Assembly: GCA_016711125.1 (NCBI GenBank)
Contig: JADJTQ010000005.1
Coordinates: forward strand, 124,001-188,000
Source of the DNA: Saprospiraceae bacterium
GTDB lineage: Bacteria > Bacteroidota > Bacteroidia > Chitinophagales > Saprospiraceae
DNA: 64,000 nucleotides
Direction of reading: 5' to 3'
The position numbers and the translations under genes are program-made. The notes under the pieces were generated by a model. That model did not search any database. It was not told the origin of the DNA and worked only from the letters and a program-made list of their open reading frames with translations. The stretch's first letter is position 1, and every line of letters begins with the position of its first letter. Positions 54,907 to 63,061 of this stretch are shown here, in pieces.

Positions 54907-55304
54907 AACATTTTGGCGTATCTAAAGGACGTATTCCCTGTTTTTCTCACGCTAACCTTTATCCAGGATTTGAAGTATGGGATTATCAGATTGAGAGCTC
55001 GAAGCAGGAGGATGGTTGGATTTATTTAAATAATGTGACGAAAAATGGGCTAGGTATTTATACTAGAAAGCAACTGCCCTGGGGTCGTAGTCTTTCGAAA
55101 TTTGATATTCTGGTGAAAACGCCGGCTATTTATCAGCCAAATTATAAATATTATATTTCCCGTTATGACTACCGGAATCAATCATTCGCCATAGAGTCGG
55201 TGGTTGCGGATACTCTGGGCCAACTCTCGATCTCATCATCCGGGGAATGGGAGAGGAGATTGGGATTTTGGGAGAGCACATTCAACCCGCTGTATTTATT
55301 TTGA
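54726..55304 (+). CDS. Esterase, central fragment in the next frame
   Basis: The protein-like part begins near 54757 with STTDRDYLRYYTEELFTLFSGAGF, then GNHFYLADYCHHAPARIDL (the late His/Asp part of the fold lies around here) and DFHVKHFGVSKGRIPCFSHANLYPGFEVWDY. It continues into a beta domain (YQPNYKYYISRYDY). Near 55250 another 1-base loss moves the protein to the frame of the next entry. Confidence 0.7.
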   Translation: MEKSSRVPFRHSTTDRDYLRYYTEELFTLFSGAGFGNHFYLADYCHHAPARIDLQFDFHVKHFGVSKGRIPCFSHANLYPGFEVWDYQIESSKQEDGWIYLNNVTKNGLGIYTRKQLPWGRSLSKFDILVKTPAIYQPNYKYYISRYDYRNQSFAIESVVADTLGQLSISSSGEWERRLGFWESTFNPLYLF

Positions 55305-56125
55305 CTGATACAGTCAATGAAAGTATTTATTTGATTGACGGTGTCGAAAGAAATCTTTCTTTTGAAGTGGTTAATTGCTCGACCAAAGAGCAAACTATTG
55401 ATTTTGTCGTTAGGACTGAAAATACGGATTTATTATCCTTACTCACTCAACCCCTAACCGTGGTCATACCCGCACAAAGTAAAATCAGGATCGATTCATT
55501 TTGCCAGGTGTTAGGAAATCAGCGTGACCCGCGTAAAAATACGGCATACCTTAAGATTTCTTCTTCGATCGGTGGTGAGCTCCAGGACAGAGAACATATC
55601 ATGCAAATTAAAATTGGTGATCCTCGCTTATTAGCTGCCACATCAGCTATAAAAATATTCGATAGGCGCTCAGAGGAGTTGGCTTTATTTAAATACCAAT
55701 GGAATGGTTGGCACGAACCTGTTTCAACGGGAGTAATTACGGAGGGCAGGGGAGATAAAAATGGAATACCTGAAACTGGTGAGACCTTTTCGATTTGGAT
55801 TGAATCAGGACATCCTTTGGATACCACAATAGCTAAGACCTGGCATCCGATTATTCCAGTCTATACTGGTAAAGGTCCAGATGTCGAATTGGTAGATATG
55901 TTGCATCATTCATTTAGCACGGGAAGGGATGTTTTATCCGCTCAACTGAAGTTGAAGCGGAAGCCAACGAAGGATAGTCCGGTAAGCATTCCTTTTCAAA
56001 CCGAGATGCTCAGAGTGCAGCGTTTGGTAAACGACTGCCACCGCGATGCCGCTGATGATTTCACCTATTTTTACGGGGAAGTGCTGATTAATGAAGATGG
56101 TCGGTGCGTAATCAAAAGTTGGTAA
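55247..56125 (+). CDS. Esterase, C-terminal beta-rich domain fragment
   Basis: The part from about 55255 (EEIGILGEHIQPAVFILTDTVNESIYLIDG) to the stop is the C-terminal extension of the same gene, with beta-sandwich-like segments (LSFEVVNCSTKEQTIDFVVRTE, VIPAQSKIRIDSFCQVLG). The segment RRSEELALFKYQWNGWHEPVSTG and the end are not in a known domain. Repaired, 54064-56125 encodes about 687 residues. Not an independent gene. Confidence 0.65.
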   Translation: MGEEIGILGEHIQPAVFILTDTVNESIYLIDGVERNLSFEVVNCSTKEQTIDFVVRTENTDLLSLLTQPLTVVIPAQSKIRIDSFCQVLGNQRDPRKNTAYLKISSSIGGELQDREHIMQIKIGDPRLLAATSAIKIFDRRSEELALFKYQWNGWHEPVSTGVITEGRGDKNGIPETGETFSIWIESGHPLDTTIAKTWHPIIPVYTGKGPDVELVDMLHHSFSTGRDVLSAQLKLKRKPTKDSPVSIPFQTEMLRVQRLVNDCHRDAADDFTYFYGEVLINEDGRCVIKSW

Positions 56126-56192
56126 ATTGATTTAGGTGATTCAATTCTACTTGTAGGAGGAATCGTTTCGGTAAATCTGTGGGTGACCTTCA

Positions 56193-56988
56193 GTGCTATT
56201 CTGCTTCATCAATAAGTTGGACGGAAATCCTATTTTCCTATCTTTAACCTTCAAGGAATTACAATTGAAAAAATACCTGATCCCGTTTATTTTCGTCTTG
56301 ATCATTTTGCTGGTACAAGCGAATCCTCGCTCCCGTTCGGTAAGTGGAACTAAATCGGTCCATTCTCTTCAAGATACAGTAATTGCTATTCCCTGCGATA
56401 CCAATGAATTACCACATTACACGGCCAGTTATATCAATGAAAAACTCATCATAGACGGGAATCTCGACGAAAAAGCCTGGGCCGAAGTGGATCATTCCAC
56501 GGCTTTTCGGGACTTGATTTACGGTACAGACACTCGATACGATACCCGTGCAGCCCTGCTGTGGGATGATCAATACCTATATGTCGCTTACTGGGTGGAA
56601 GAGCCTAATCTTCAGGCTAGTCTGACAAAACGAGATGCACCCATCTACCAGGACAACGATGTAGAATTATTTATCGCCGGCAGGGATGCCTATTACGAGT
56701 TTGAGATTAATACTTATGGCACCATCTACGAAGTCTTTTTCATCTGGGAAGATGCCTATGAAAAAAGCGGCTATGCTCTGCAACCCGAAGGCCGATCAGC
56801 GTAGCGTTCCTCCGGTGGAGGGCGATGTTTGGCGGATGGATTTTTCCCGTTTTAATCAACAAAAAGCCCCTGCTCCCGCCATAGATTCCGGCGGCTGGGC
56901 ATGGAGCCCGCATGGTGTTTGGGATTCGCACGTGCCCGAATGTTTTACGTTTGTACATTTTAATAGGAAAGGGGAGGGCAAGGAATAA
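56193..56988 (+). pseudogene. CBM9-like exported protein with internal deletion and frameshift
   Basis: The true start is probably TTG 56265 (LKKYLIPFIFVLIILLVQA, a signal peptide). A CBM9-type carbohydrate-binding domain follows: KLIIDGNLDEKAWAEVDHSTAFRD, ALLWDDQYLYVAYWVEEPNL, DVELFIAGRDAYYEFEINTYGTIYEVFFIWEDAY. After YALQPEG the frame changes at about 56795 into SVPPVEGDVWRMDFSRFNQ and GVWDSHVPECFTFVHF, which is the end of the same family. From family knowledge a stretch of about 70-80 residues between these points is missing, so an internal deletion is likely, not a sequencing error alone. Confidence 0.7.
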
Positions 56989-57117
56989 GCCATCTGGCTG
57001 AAAACCATGAAACCCCTTACCTGAACTCACATTTGATAAATTAGTAGGAGAATTTAAGATGTTTTCTATCTTTGCCACCCGTCAAATCTAGCTATAGGTT
57101 TGATCGATTGACAACCA

Positions 57118-57205
57118 GGAGGAATGGCAGAGCTGGTTGATTGCACCGGTCTTGAAAACCGGCGTACCTGAGAGGGTACCGGGGGTTCGAATCCCTCTTC
57201 CTCCG
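57118..57205 (+). tRNA. tRNA-Ser (anticodon UGA)
   Basis: Class II tRNA of 88 nt. The acceptor stem is GGAGGAA paired with TTCCTCC and discriminator G; the anticodon stem CCGGT/ACCGG holds the loop CTTGAAA (anticodon TGA); the long variable arm GTACC-TGAGA-GGGTAC is typical for serine; the T arm contains GGTTCGAATCC. CCA is not encoded. Located 130 bp after the CBM9 gene. Confidence 0.95.
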
Positions 57206-57214
57206 CAAAACATA

Positions 57215-57236
57215 AGCCACCGAAAGGTGGCTTTTT
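57215..57236 (+). terminator. Rho-independent terminator of tRNA-Ser
   Basis: A 7-bp stem AGCCACC/GGTGGCT with a GAAA tetraloop and the tail TTTTC, 10 bp after the tRNA. Confidence 0.85.
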
Positions 57237-57294
57237 CATTTGAGTGAAGTTTAGACAGAGCTTGCTCTGGTCAAACGGAGCGAAAAGGAAATCG

Positions 57295-57515
57295 AGCCCC
57301 AAAAAAGGGGCTTGTGTTTTGATACCTCCCCCCTTTGGGATCGCCGTAGGCAATCCCTCTTTTTAGTCGCCGAAACTTGAGTAATGGAGACCTCCGCCTC
57401 CGCCCGCCGTAGCTTTAGCGAAGGCGGGCTTTCTTTTTAAAAGATTGCCATAATTTCAAAAAAGCAGTTATGTCCAAGGGCTATGGTCTCCGTCTGACAT
57501 AGCTAGCGAAGTCAG
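57295..57515. repeat. Cluster of inverted repeats after the tRNA
   Basis: Hairpins follow each other: AGCCCC/GGGGCT (57295-57312), GGGAT/ATCCC near 57338-57358, GCCCGCC/GGCGGGC (57402-57429, followed by a T run to 57437, terminator-like) and TCTGAC/GTCAGA (57496-57515). The last two share the loop words TAGC and TAGCGAA, like a small mobile palindrome. No gene is recognised from 57237 to 57569. Confidence 0.6.
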
Positions 57516-57569
57516 AGGACGAGTCCGTTAGACCAACATCGTTTTAAAGTATACATCTTTCTTTGTGCA

Positions 57570-57698
57570 ATGGAAAATATTAGGACTTCCATCCAGTTGA
57601 GTAGTTATATGGCTTTTGACGAATGGAAAGCGGCTCAAATGGAAAAATATGAGGTCGACCCAAGGAAAGACCAGCTTATTGAAACCATCCTCCTATGA
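57570..57698 (+). CDS. Possible small ORF, 42 aa
   Basis: ATG 57570 gives MENIRTSIQLSSYMAFDEW, KAAQMEKYEVDPRKDQLIETIL, an acidic, soluble-looking peptide. No family is recognised and there is no other support; it may be noise or the remnant of a longer gene. The space up to 57839 holds nothing else. Confidence 0.2.
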   Translation: MENIRTSIQLSSYMAFDEWKAAQMEKYEVDPRKDQLIETILL

Positions 57699-57839
57699 GG
57701 TGACAGAAGGTCTTCTATTTATATGCAAATAGTAACGTTGTCCCCAATCAATCCAGTTTGGAGAATTTAAAAACGCAATCCCACAAGTTCTAGCAGGTAT
57801 TTCGGTCCAACTGAATCTTGAAAAGAGTGAAAGTCATGG

Positions 57840-58526
57840 TCAATCGTTTTCGACGGGTGAGCAGACAAAATAGTCCACGATAGGCAGCTTGAAATCTCTT
57901 TTTTGAAATCTCCTTACTTCCCAACCGGCCTGTCTTATAAGCTTGATCATGGTTTCGAACCCAAAATAAGCATTGAGTAGAGGGTTATCTGGTTGGCGAT
58001 CTTCAAATCCAGTGAGATTCTGATCAATAAACGATGAAAAGAACAGGCTCCCTGACGGTCGAATGAGGTCTCGTAATAGTTGCAACATTGCTCCTGCATC
58101 ACTTGCATTCAAATGTGTGAAGACGGAAAACAACCAGATAAGATCATATTTTCCTTCAACAGGTAATCGATTGAGTTGAGGAAGGAATATTTGCCCGGTA
58201 GGGTTATATAAATCATTGTGAATATCACAGTGCACGAAATGGAACCTTTTATCCTCTCTTTCGACATTTTCTCTCAGGAAATCTACAATAGGACGAAAGA
58301 CTTCGATGCCGGTATAAGACCCGATCGAAACTTTGCGATTGATGAGAGTTTGGGTGAATCTCACTCCACAACCAACGTCCAGAATATCAACATGCTTAAG
58401 CGACTGAATACCAATTTCAGACATTGCTAAGTTGATTAGCTGTAAACCCGTTTCTTCAGCTCCAAGAGCAGTAACATTAGATGAATTTCTGATAAAATGG
58501 TTCGGAATTTCGATATGATCTAACAT
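57840..58526 (-). CDS. Class I SAM-dependent methyltransferase
   Basis: 228 residues. Motif I is VDILDVGCGVRF at 46-57 (glycine-rich SAM loop), Asp/Glu-containing motif YTGIEVFRPIV, then FVHCDIHNDL, YDLIWLFSVFTHL (motif IV) and LRDLIRPSGSLFFSS (motif VI). Cytoplasmic; the substrate cannot be told. It is on the opposite strand to the tRNA. Confidence 0.85.
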   Translation of the reverse strand: MLDHIEIPNHFIRNSSNVTALGAEETGLQLINLAMSEIGIQSLKHVDILDVGCGVRFTQTLINRKVSIGSYTGIEVFRPIVDFLRENVEREDKRFHFVHCDIHNDLYNPTGQIFLPQLNRLPVEGKYDLIWLFSVFTHLNASDAGAMLQLLRDLIRPSGSLFFSSFIDQNLTGFEDRQPDNPLLNAYFGFETMIKLIRQAGWEVRRFQKRDFKLPIVDYFVCSPVEND

Positions 58527-58748
58527 CGAGTATATGTCAATATTGCTTATTATTTAATTGCAATGATAATGATAAAAACTTCATCTAGCAAATCAATGCC
58601 ATCATTGATCAAATCATCTAGTTTTTTTATTTTCATTTTGATTTGTATAGCTTGTGCATAACGTTTTGGCTGTGCGTCAAGTGGTGAGCCCCGTTTGCTC
58701 AAAACTTTTAAGACCTTGGAGTCTTCCAACTGACTGCAGTGTTTAGGT

Positions 58749-59636
58749 TCACGTAATTGCATCGATCACTTCATCGGAAGTAATGGAATACTGTCCGAAC
58801 ATTTCTAACAATAAAACAGCTCCTGTTGTCTGGCTCAAGGAGGCTTGCGTGTTTCTTGATTCCATGCCTGTTGTACAATCGCGAACAAGAATCACTTCAT
58901 AACCTCGGTTGCTCATCTGAAGCGTACCATAGTCACGACTTAGTATACAGGCATTTGTATTGAAGCCGGCATAAACTAGAAAAAGAATTCCATTCAGTTT
59001 GCAATAGCGATGAAGTTCTTCGCCGGTTGCCACGACTGGCTCCTTGCCTTGAGGCCCTGCATCAGGATGAAAGCTAAGTGGAGGAAGGCTTTGCCTTTCC
59101 GCTTCACGGGGTTCTACCGGCCGTCTGTATGGAACATAGTTGCCGCTTTTACTACGGAAGTCAGGTGGAGGCCAACTGTCATGTTGCGTATGCATTTCAG
59201 CTTTGTCGACCAGCTTTACCCAGTTAGGATGTTGCATGGCTACCGACGGAGATGGCGCATGAATAATTTGTAAATCCGCTTTGCGGCAAGCTGACATTAG
59301 TGGTATCAAACTCTTGTTAATGATTGATTCCCCTCTCGCCTCTGTGTCCAAAAGGTAATGCCTTTGCCAAACATCTACCAGAACCAGAGCTGTTTTAGAA
59401 AATGGGATATCCCAATCGAGCGTAGCATAATCGGTATTAGTCTCCAACCATTGTACTCCAGGATCCACATGCCATCGATAGTATCGGGGACGAATAGATA
59501 GATTACGTTTGGCAGATACATTCTCTGATTTACTAAACAAAGAGGGCATACTGTTTACACCCAGGACTGCCCCTAAACCACCTGTAGAACTTCTTCTTAA
59601 GAATTCCCGTCTTGAATTATCTTTTCCATCGTGCAT
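58749..59636 (-). CDS. Tat-exported isochorismatase-family cysteine hydrolase
   Basis: 295 residues. The start has the Tat-like motif SRREFLRRSSTGGLG (8-22), so it is likely exported folded. The isochorismatase-like fold has the catalytic Asp88 in ALVLVDVW, KSLIPLMSACRKADLQIIHAPSPS, and the Cys230 of GFNTNACILSRDYG. Such hydrolases act on amides or similar C-N bonds (for example nicotinamide, N-carbamoyl compounds); the substrate here is unknown. Confidence 0.85.
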   Translation of the reverse strand: MHDGKDNSRREFLRRSSTGGLGAVLGVNSMPSLFSKSENVSAKRNLSIRPRYYRWHVDPGVQWLETNTDYATLDWDIPFSKTALVLVDVWQRHYLLDTEARGESIINKSLIPLMSACRKADLQIIHAPSPSVAMQHPNWVKLVDKAEMHTQHDSWPPPDFRSKSGNYVPYRRPVEPREAERQSLPPLSFHPDAGPQGKEPVVATGEELHRYCKLNGILFLVYAGFNTNACILSRDYGTLQMSNRGYEVILVRDCTTGMESRNTQASLSQTTGAVLLLEMFGQYSITSDEVIDAIT

Positions 59637-60183
59637 TTTAAGAAATTAAATGATGAATAAATTTTAAGGATTGCTACTGCAGTTACTCTCATGCAGTCTG
59701 TACTAAGATAGTATTTCTGGAGCCATTCAAACTGAGCGTACGGAGATGATCTTACACATATTGTCTACAGGTATATATCTGGACTACTAGTGATCTGGGA
59801 GGATGTTGATTTACTCAACTCGCACTGATTTTACAAAATATAAATTTCTACTATAACATGATTCATCCGTTCTCGTCGTTCCTGACTTCTATGTTGAGAA
59901 TCAGTCTGTTACAACTTCCAGTACCATCCTTCGTCTCTCCGCGTCAGAAACGACGATTTACGGCCTCAGCATCAAGTTGCGTATTTCAACAGCCTCCTAG
60001 ACTGTTTGAATACTACAATGTCAAATGTTCGGTCATTCAAGGTTATCGCTTTTTATTCCAAGCTAGTTAATCTATTTAAAAGCCAGTCGATTCATTTTAG
60101 CTTGCTCACAACGGACAATGATAAGATTAGTAGTGACGAAGGAGCTATTACTTCTTATCTATTGTTATGTGCTTTTTTTCTGC
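59637..60183. other. 547-bp gap without recognised gene
   Basis: Read in both directions, no conserved protein is found; small frames at 59858 and 60006 have no protein character. AT-rich. Confidence 0.4.
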
Positions 60184-60891
60184 TTAATAATCAAAGTTTT
60201 TGAATTTACTGTATTTTCTTCTCCAATTGAAGAATTCTTGCATAAGCCCTCCCTCTTCGGTTTCTCCTGATTCAAATTCACTATTTCCTATCATAAGCTT
60301 TATCCCATCGTATTCGTCCCAAAATGATTCGTCAACGGAACATAGGAATGTGAGAATTCTGTCGTCTATAATTTCAGTAATCAAATTCTCAAATGAATCT
60401 TTTTGTTCTTGATTCAAAGATTGAAGGAATTCAGTGTTTCGTTTGACTGTTTTAAAAGAACTATCTCGTAGGTTATTGATTATAAATCTTCCTAATTGGG
60501 AATTCCTATCACCAAATATCCTGTATGGCAATTCCTTGTTTTCCTTGTCAAAAAATAGTGAAAGTAGATATTCTGATTTATTGTTATTTAGGCGACTTTG
60601 TGAAATTATGTCGGAAAGAAAAGTTCGAAACAAATAGATTTGATTTCCCTTATATGGTGTTGAATCATGGTTATGCTCTTCGTCCTTATATTTCCAAATT
60701 TTTCCACTAAATGGTTTCTTTGTTTGTGATTCGATAAATAGTATTAAATCTGAATTGACTATTTCGAAGTTTAAATATGTAAATTCGGAGTCCTCGATTG
60801 TTTTAGTCCTATTGAAAGATATTTTTATCAATTCTTCACTCTCAATCCAGGTTATAGCAATTGAATTAGCAGGCTGGTTGGTTAAACCCAT
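60184..60891 (-). CDS. Hypothetical protein, 235 aa
   Basis: A soluble protein that starts MGLTNQPANSIAITWIESEELI, rich in Asn, Ser, Phe and Lys, with a beta start (ELIKISFNRTKTIEDSEFTYLNFEIV) and charged helices (LQSLNQEQKDSFENLITEIIDDRI). No family is recognised; codon use is more AT-rich than that of its neighbours. It could be an accessory or acquired gene. Confidence 0.45.
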   Translation of the reverse strand: MGLTNQPANSIAITWIESEELIKISFNRTKTIEDSEFTYLNFEIVNSDLILFIESQTKKPFSGKIWKYKDEEHNHDSTPYKGNQIYLFRTFLSDIISQSRLNNNKSEYLLSLFFDKENKELPYRIFGDRNSQLGRFIINNLRDSSFKTVKRNTEFLQSLNQEQKDSFENLITEIIDDRILTFLCSVDESFWDEYDGIKLMIGNSEFESGETEEGGLMQEFFNWRRKYSKFKNFDY

Positions 60892-61329
60892 TAATTATGG
60901 ATTCAATTGATGAGATAGTTTCTTGTTTGTATTTCTCTAAATCTATTAGCATCTATCTTTTTCAATTCGGTAATTGCACATAACATGTTTAAATCCCGAT
61001 ATTTCTTTAGAGTTACCTCTTTTTTAGCATGTAACTACAAAGTTTCTTCGAATCTACCTTTAAGACTGAAGGTTACGATAAAATCACTCATAGATTAATA
61101 CCCCGAGTTGTCCGGCAGTTAGTAATAGCTAAGTTGTTTACACAGGATTCATTCGAAACATATAGCAAAAGCCTCCAATAGTCATACTGCAAGACTGCAG
61201 ATGGCCTCTCCGATTCTGTGGAAGCTCAACGCCCAATAAACATAAAACGTGTTCAGTAAAGAATATGGTGGACAAGTGAATGGGATATGCCTGGAAACGC
61301 TCCAGGTATTCGATATCCCAGACTCAATA
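60892..61329. other. 438-bp gap without recognised gene
   Basis: AT-rich spacer; a GCTCCAGGTATTCGATATC-type inverted sequence near 61282-61320 (TGGGATATG...CGATATCCCA) could be the terminator of the NIPSNAP-like gene. Otherwise nothing. Confidence 0.4.
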
Positions 61330-61794
61330 TCAGTGTACATTCAGCAAGGTTTTTACTTCAATAGATTCCCGGTCGGCAGCTAGAATTTTGGACATTTCCT
61401 GATATTTATCATTTTCCTTCATAATGTTTACAAAGTTTCGATAATGATCCTCATCGTAATATGCCAACATGAAATAGTATTCTTTCGGGTCATCCGCACT
61501 TCGCCATTCTCCGATTACTTTGACGTTATGCTTATGATAGAGTTTTTTGAATTCTTCGAACAAATCCAGTCCATGTGGTTTCTCGACAGACTCTTTTATT
61601 CGTTCTTTATATAATTTGTATACCATGTATTTTTTGTTTACTGACTGGGCACCATTCTCCGTTAACAGATTGGATGAAACAACAAGGTCGGATCGTTCCT
61701 GACTGCCAGAAAATGCTGCGAAGCAAATAGAACAAGCAGTCAAAAGAACGATTACTACTGTATGTGTGAGATTCAAGAAATGTCTAGTTTTCAT
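61330..61794 (-). CDS. Exported NIPSNAP-like alpha/beta-barrel protein
   Basis: 154 residues from ATG 61794. Signal peptide FLNLTHTVVIVLLTACSICFA, then a dimeric alpha/beta-barrel domain: MVYKLYKERIKESVEKPHGL, FEEFKKLYHKHNVKVIGEWRS, PKEYYFMLAYYDEDHYRNFV. This is the pattern of NIPSNAP/stress-type barrels found in exported enzymes with unknown substrates. No catalytic residue is evident. Confidence 0.65.
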   Translation of the reverse strand: MKTRHFLNLTHTVVIVLLTACSICFAAFSGSQERSDLVVSSNLLTENGAQSVNKKYMVYKLYKERIKESVEKPHGLDLFEEFKKLYHKHNVKVIGEWRSADDPKEYYFMLAYYDEDHYRNFVNIMKENDKYQEMSKILAADRESIEVKTLLNVH

Positions 61795-62194
61795 ATCCAA
61801 TAGATTTAGCGATATAATTTAATGAATGTTTACGAGAGATGCTCGATTGAAAGCAATGAGATTGTGAATCTCTTTTTGATGCCATAAGTTGGCCAATTGG
61901 TATTCTATACTGATCATTTTTAGGTCGGGAATCCAGCTTAGACAACACTTGGTAAGTATAAAGCGCCAACCATAGAATAGATCCTTTACATATCTCCCTA
62001 GTCGGGGATGCGCAATCACCCAAAAGGGCTTACTTTTATGAGTTACCTATCAATATTTTGGAATTAGGTAGGCTATCGTAGATTGATTCCTCGTGAAAAG
62101 AAGTGCTCCTATGAGCAAATCCGATAAACCAATTGTACGAAGTGCAAACATAACATGCAAGGGTTTTCTTTGATCAGAGCCTGATGTATATGCA
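61795..62194. other. 400-bp gap without intact gene
   Basis: No conserved protein is seen on either strand. The lost N-terminal part of the alpha/beta hydrolase pseudogene could have been here, but its motifs are not found. Confidence 0.4.
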
Positions 62195-62816
62195 TTGGGA
62201 ATGGAAACACAAGTGAAAGATTTCGAATTTGACTTAGAATGGATTGCGAAAGAAGTACCTTTGGATACAGAAAATATTTCGGACGTGGGTGCAAGCTTTG
62301 GTGGACAGTCTGCCATATCCTTTTCCTTGCGAAAAAAGGTAAACTCTATGGTAAGCCTCAATGGGGGGAACCCGTTCCGCATTTGGTGTCGGGTTGTTGC
62401 AGTCGGATAAGAATTATGATATGAAGAATATCGTTGCACCGCTTTTAATATCTACAATCCCAATGACCCATATAGAGACGTATCATTTATAAAAAAATAC
62501 AAATACTGGGACAGAACATTGATCAGCATGAAGAATATGGAACATGCCCATTTTTGGTCTTGGGGAATACTTGATCGATACCCCCCATATCATTAGCGAG
62601 ACAAGGCCGGAAAATAGTTAGGAAGCTGTGCTCCAAGAAACCTTAAATTTTGTTGAAGAGCATACGCTTAAGACAGAGGATAGGGTATGTGACCGGTGCG
62701 GACAATTTGAAAATTCGGTTGAACACATGAAGGCAGACAAGATCTCAGCTACTTCTACCACGATTAAGAAGACTTTAAATCATTTTATCAAGTATGATTT
62801 TGAAATAGCCCATTGA
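62195..62816 (+). pseudogene. Decayed alpha/beta hydrolase
   Basis: Pieces of one protein in several frames: METQVKDFEFDLEWIAKEVP and NISDVGASFGGQSA (nucleophile elbow with Ser) from 62195; MKNIVAPLLI then IYNPNDPYRDVSFIKKYKYW (acid), MKNMEHAHFWSWG (His) up to about 62580; and EAVLQETLNFVEEHTLK in the next frame to 62816. Order and motifs fit a secreted esterase of the dienelactone-hydrolase-like type. The N-terminus is missing and at least three frame changes are needed, so the gene is dead. Confidence 0.6.
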
Positions 62817-62869
62817 ACTTAGCACCATTTGAGTAGATTTATTTTTTTTCGGCCCTACTTTTTCCCTTT

Positions 62870-63061
62870 TTATTCTTTTCCCAGATACGAATTTGCAATC
62901 CGAGGTGCAATTTCATCAAGCCATTTATTCATTTCCAATTGAGAATAATAGATGCCTTTCAACATTACCCCAGCACGCCTTTCGGTACCCGAAATATTTT
63001 TAAGTGGATTTTCTTCTAATAAAACCAGATTCGCTTGTTTGCCCTTTTCGATGGTTCCCAC
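62870..63061 (-). CDS. Amidohydrolase, C-terminal fragment
   Basis: 63 residues: MGTIEKGKQANLVLLEENPL, KNISGTERRAGVMLKGIYY, the closing beta domain of imidazolonepropionase-like amidohydrolases. It joins the next entry after one missing base: an A run (plus-strand T 63087-63091) with one more A gives TKNPALFFGTFDKVGTIEKG. Confidence 0.8.
   Translation of the reverse strand: MGTIEKGKQANLVLLEENPLKNISGTERRAGVMLKGIYYSQLEMNKWLDEIAPRIANSYLGKE

Noticed and set aside
57118..57205. tRNA-Ser as integration site of a mobile island
   Set aside because: No integrase, no direct repeat of the tRNA 3' end and no mobile genes are seen downstream.
58550..58762. 70-codon minus-strand frame between methyltransferase and isochorismatase genes
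   Set aside because: It overlaps the end of the hydrolase gene, has no family likeness and no start signal.
59858..60203. Two plus-strand frames of 65-70 codons
   Set aside because: Low-quality translations without motif; overlap the end of the gene at 60184.
61784..62023. 79- and 66-codon minus-strand frames upstream of the NIPSNAP-like gene
   Set aside because: No conserved motif, overlapping each other in different frames.
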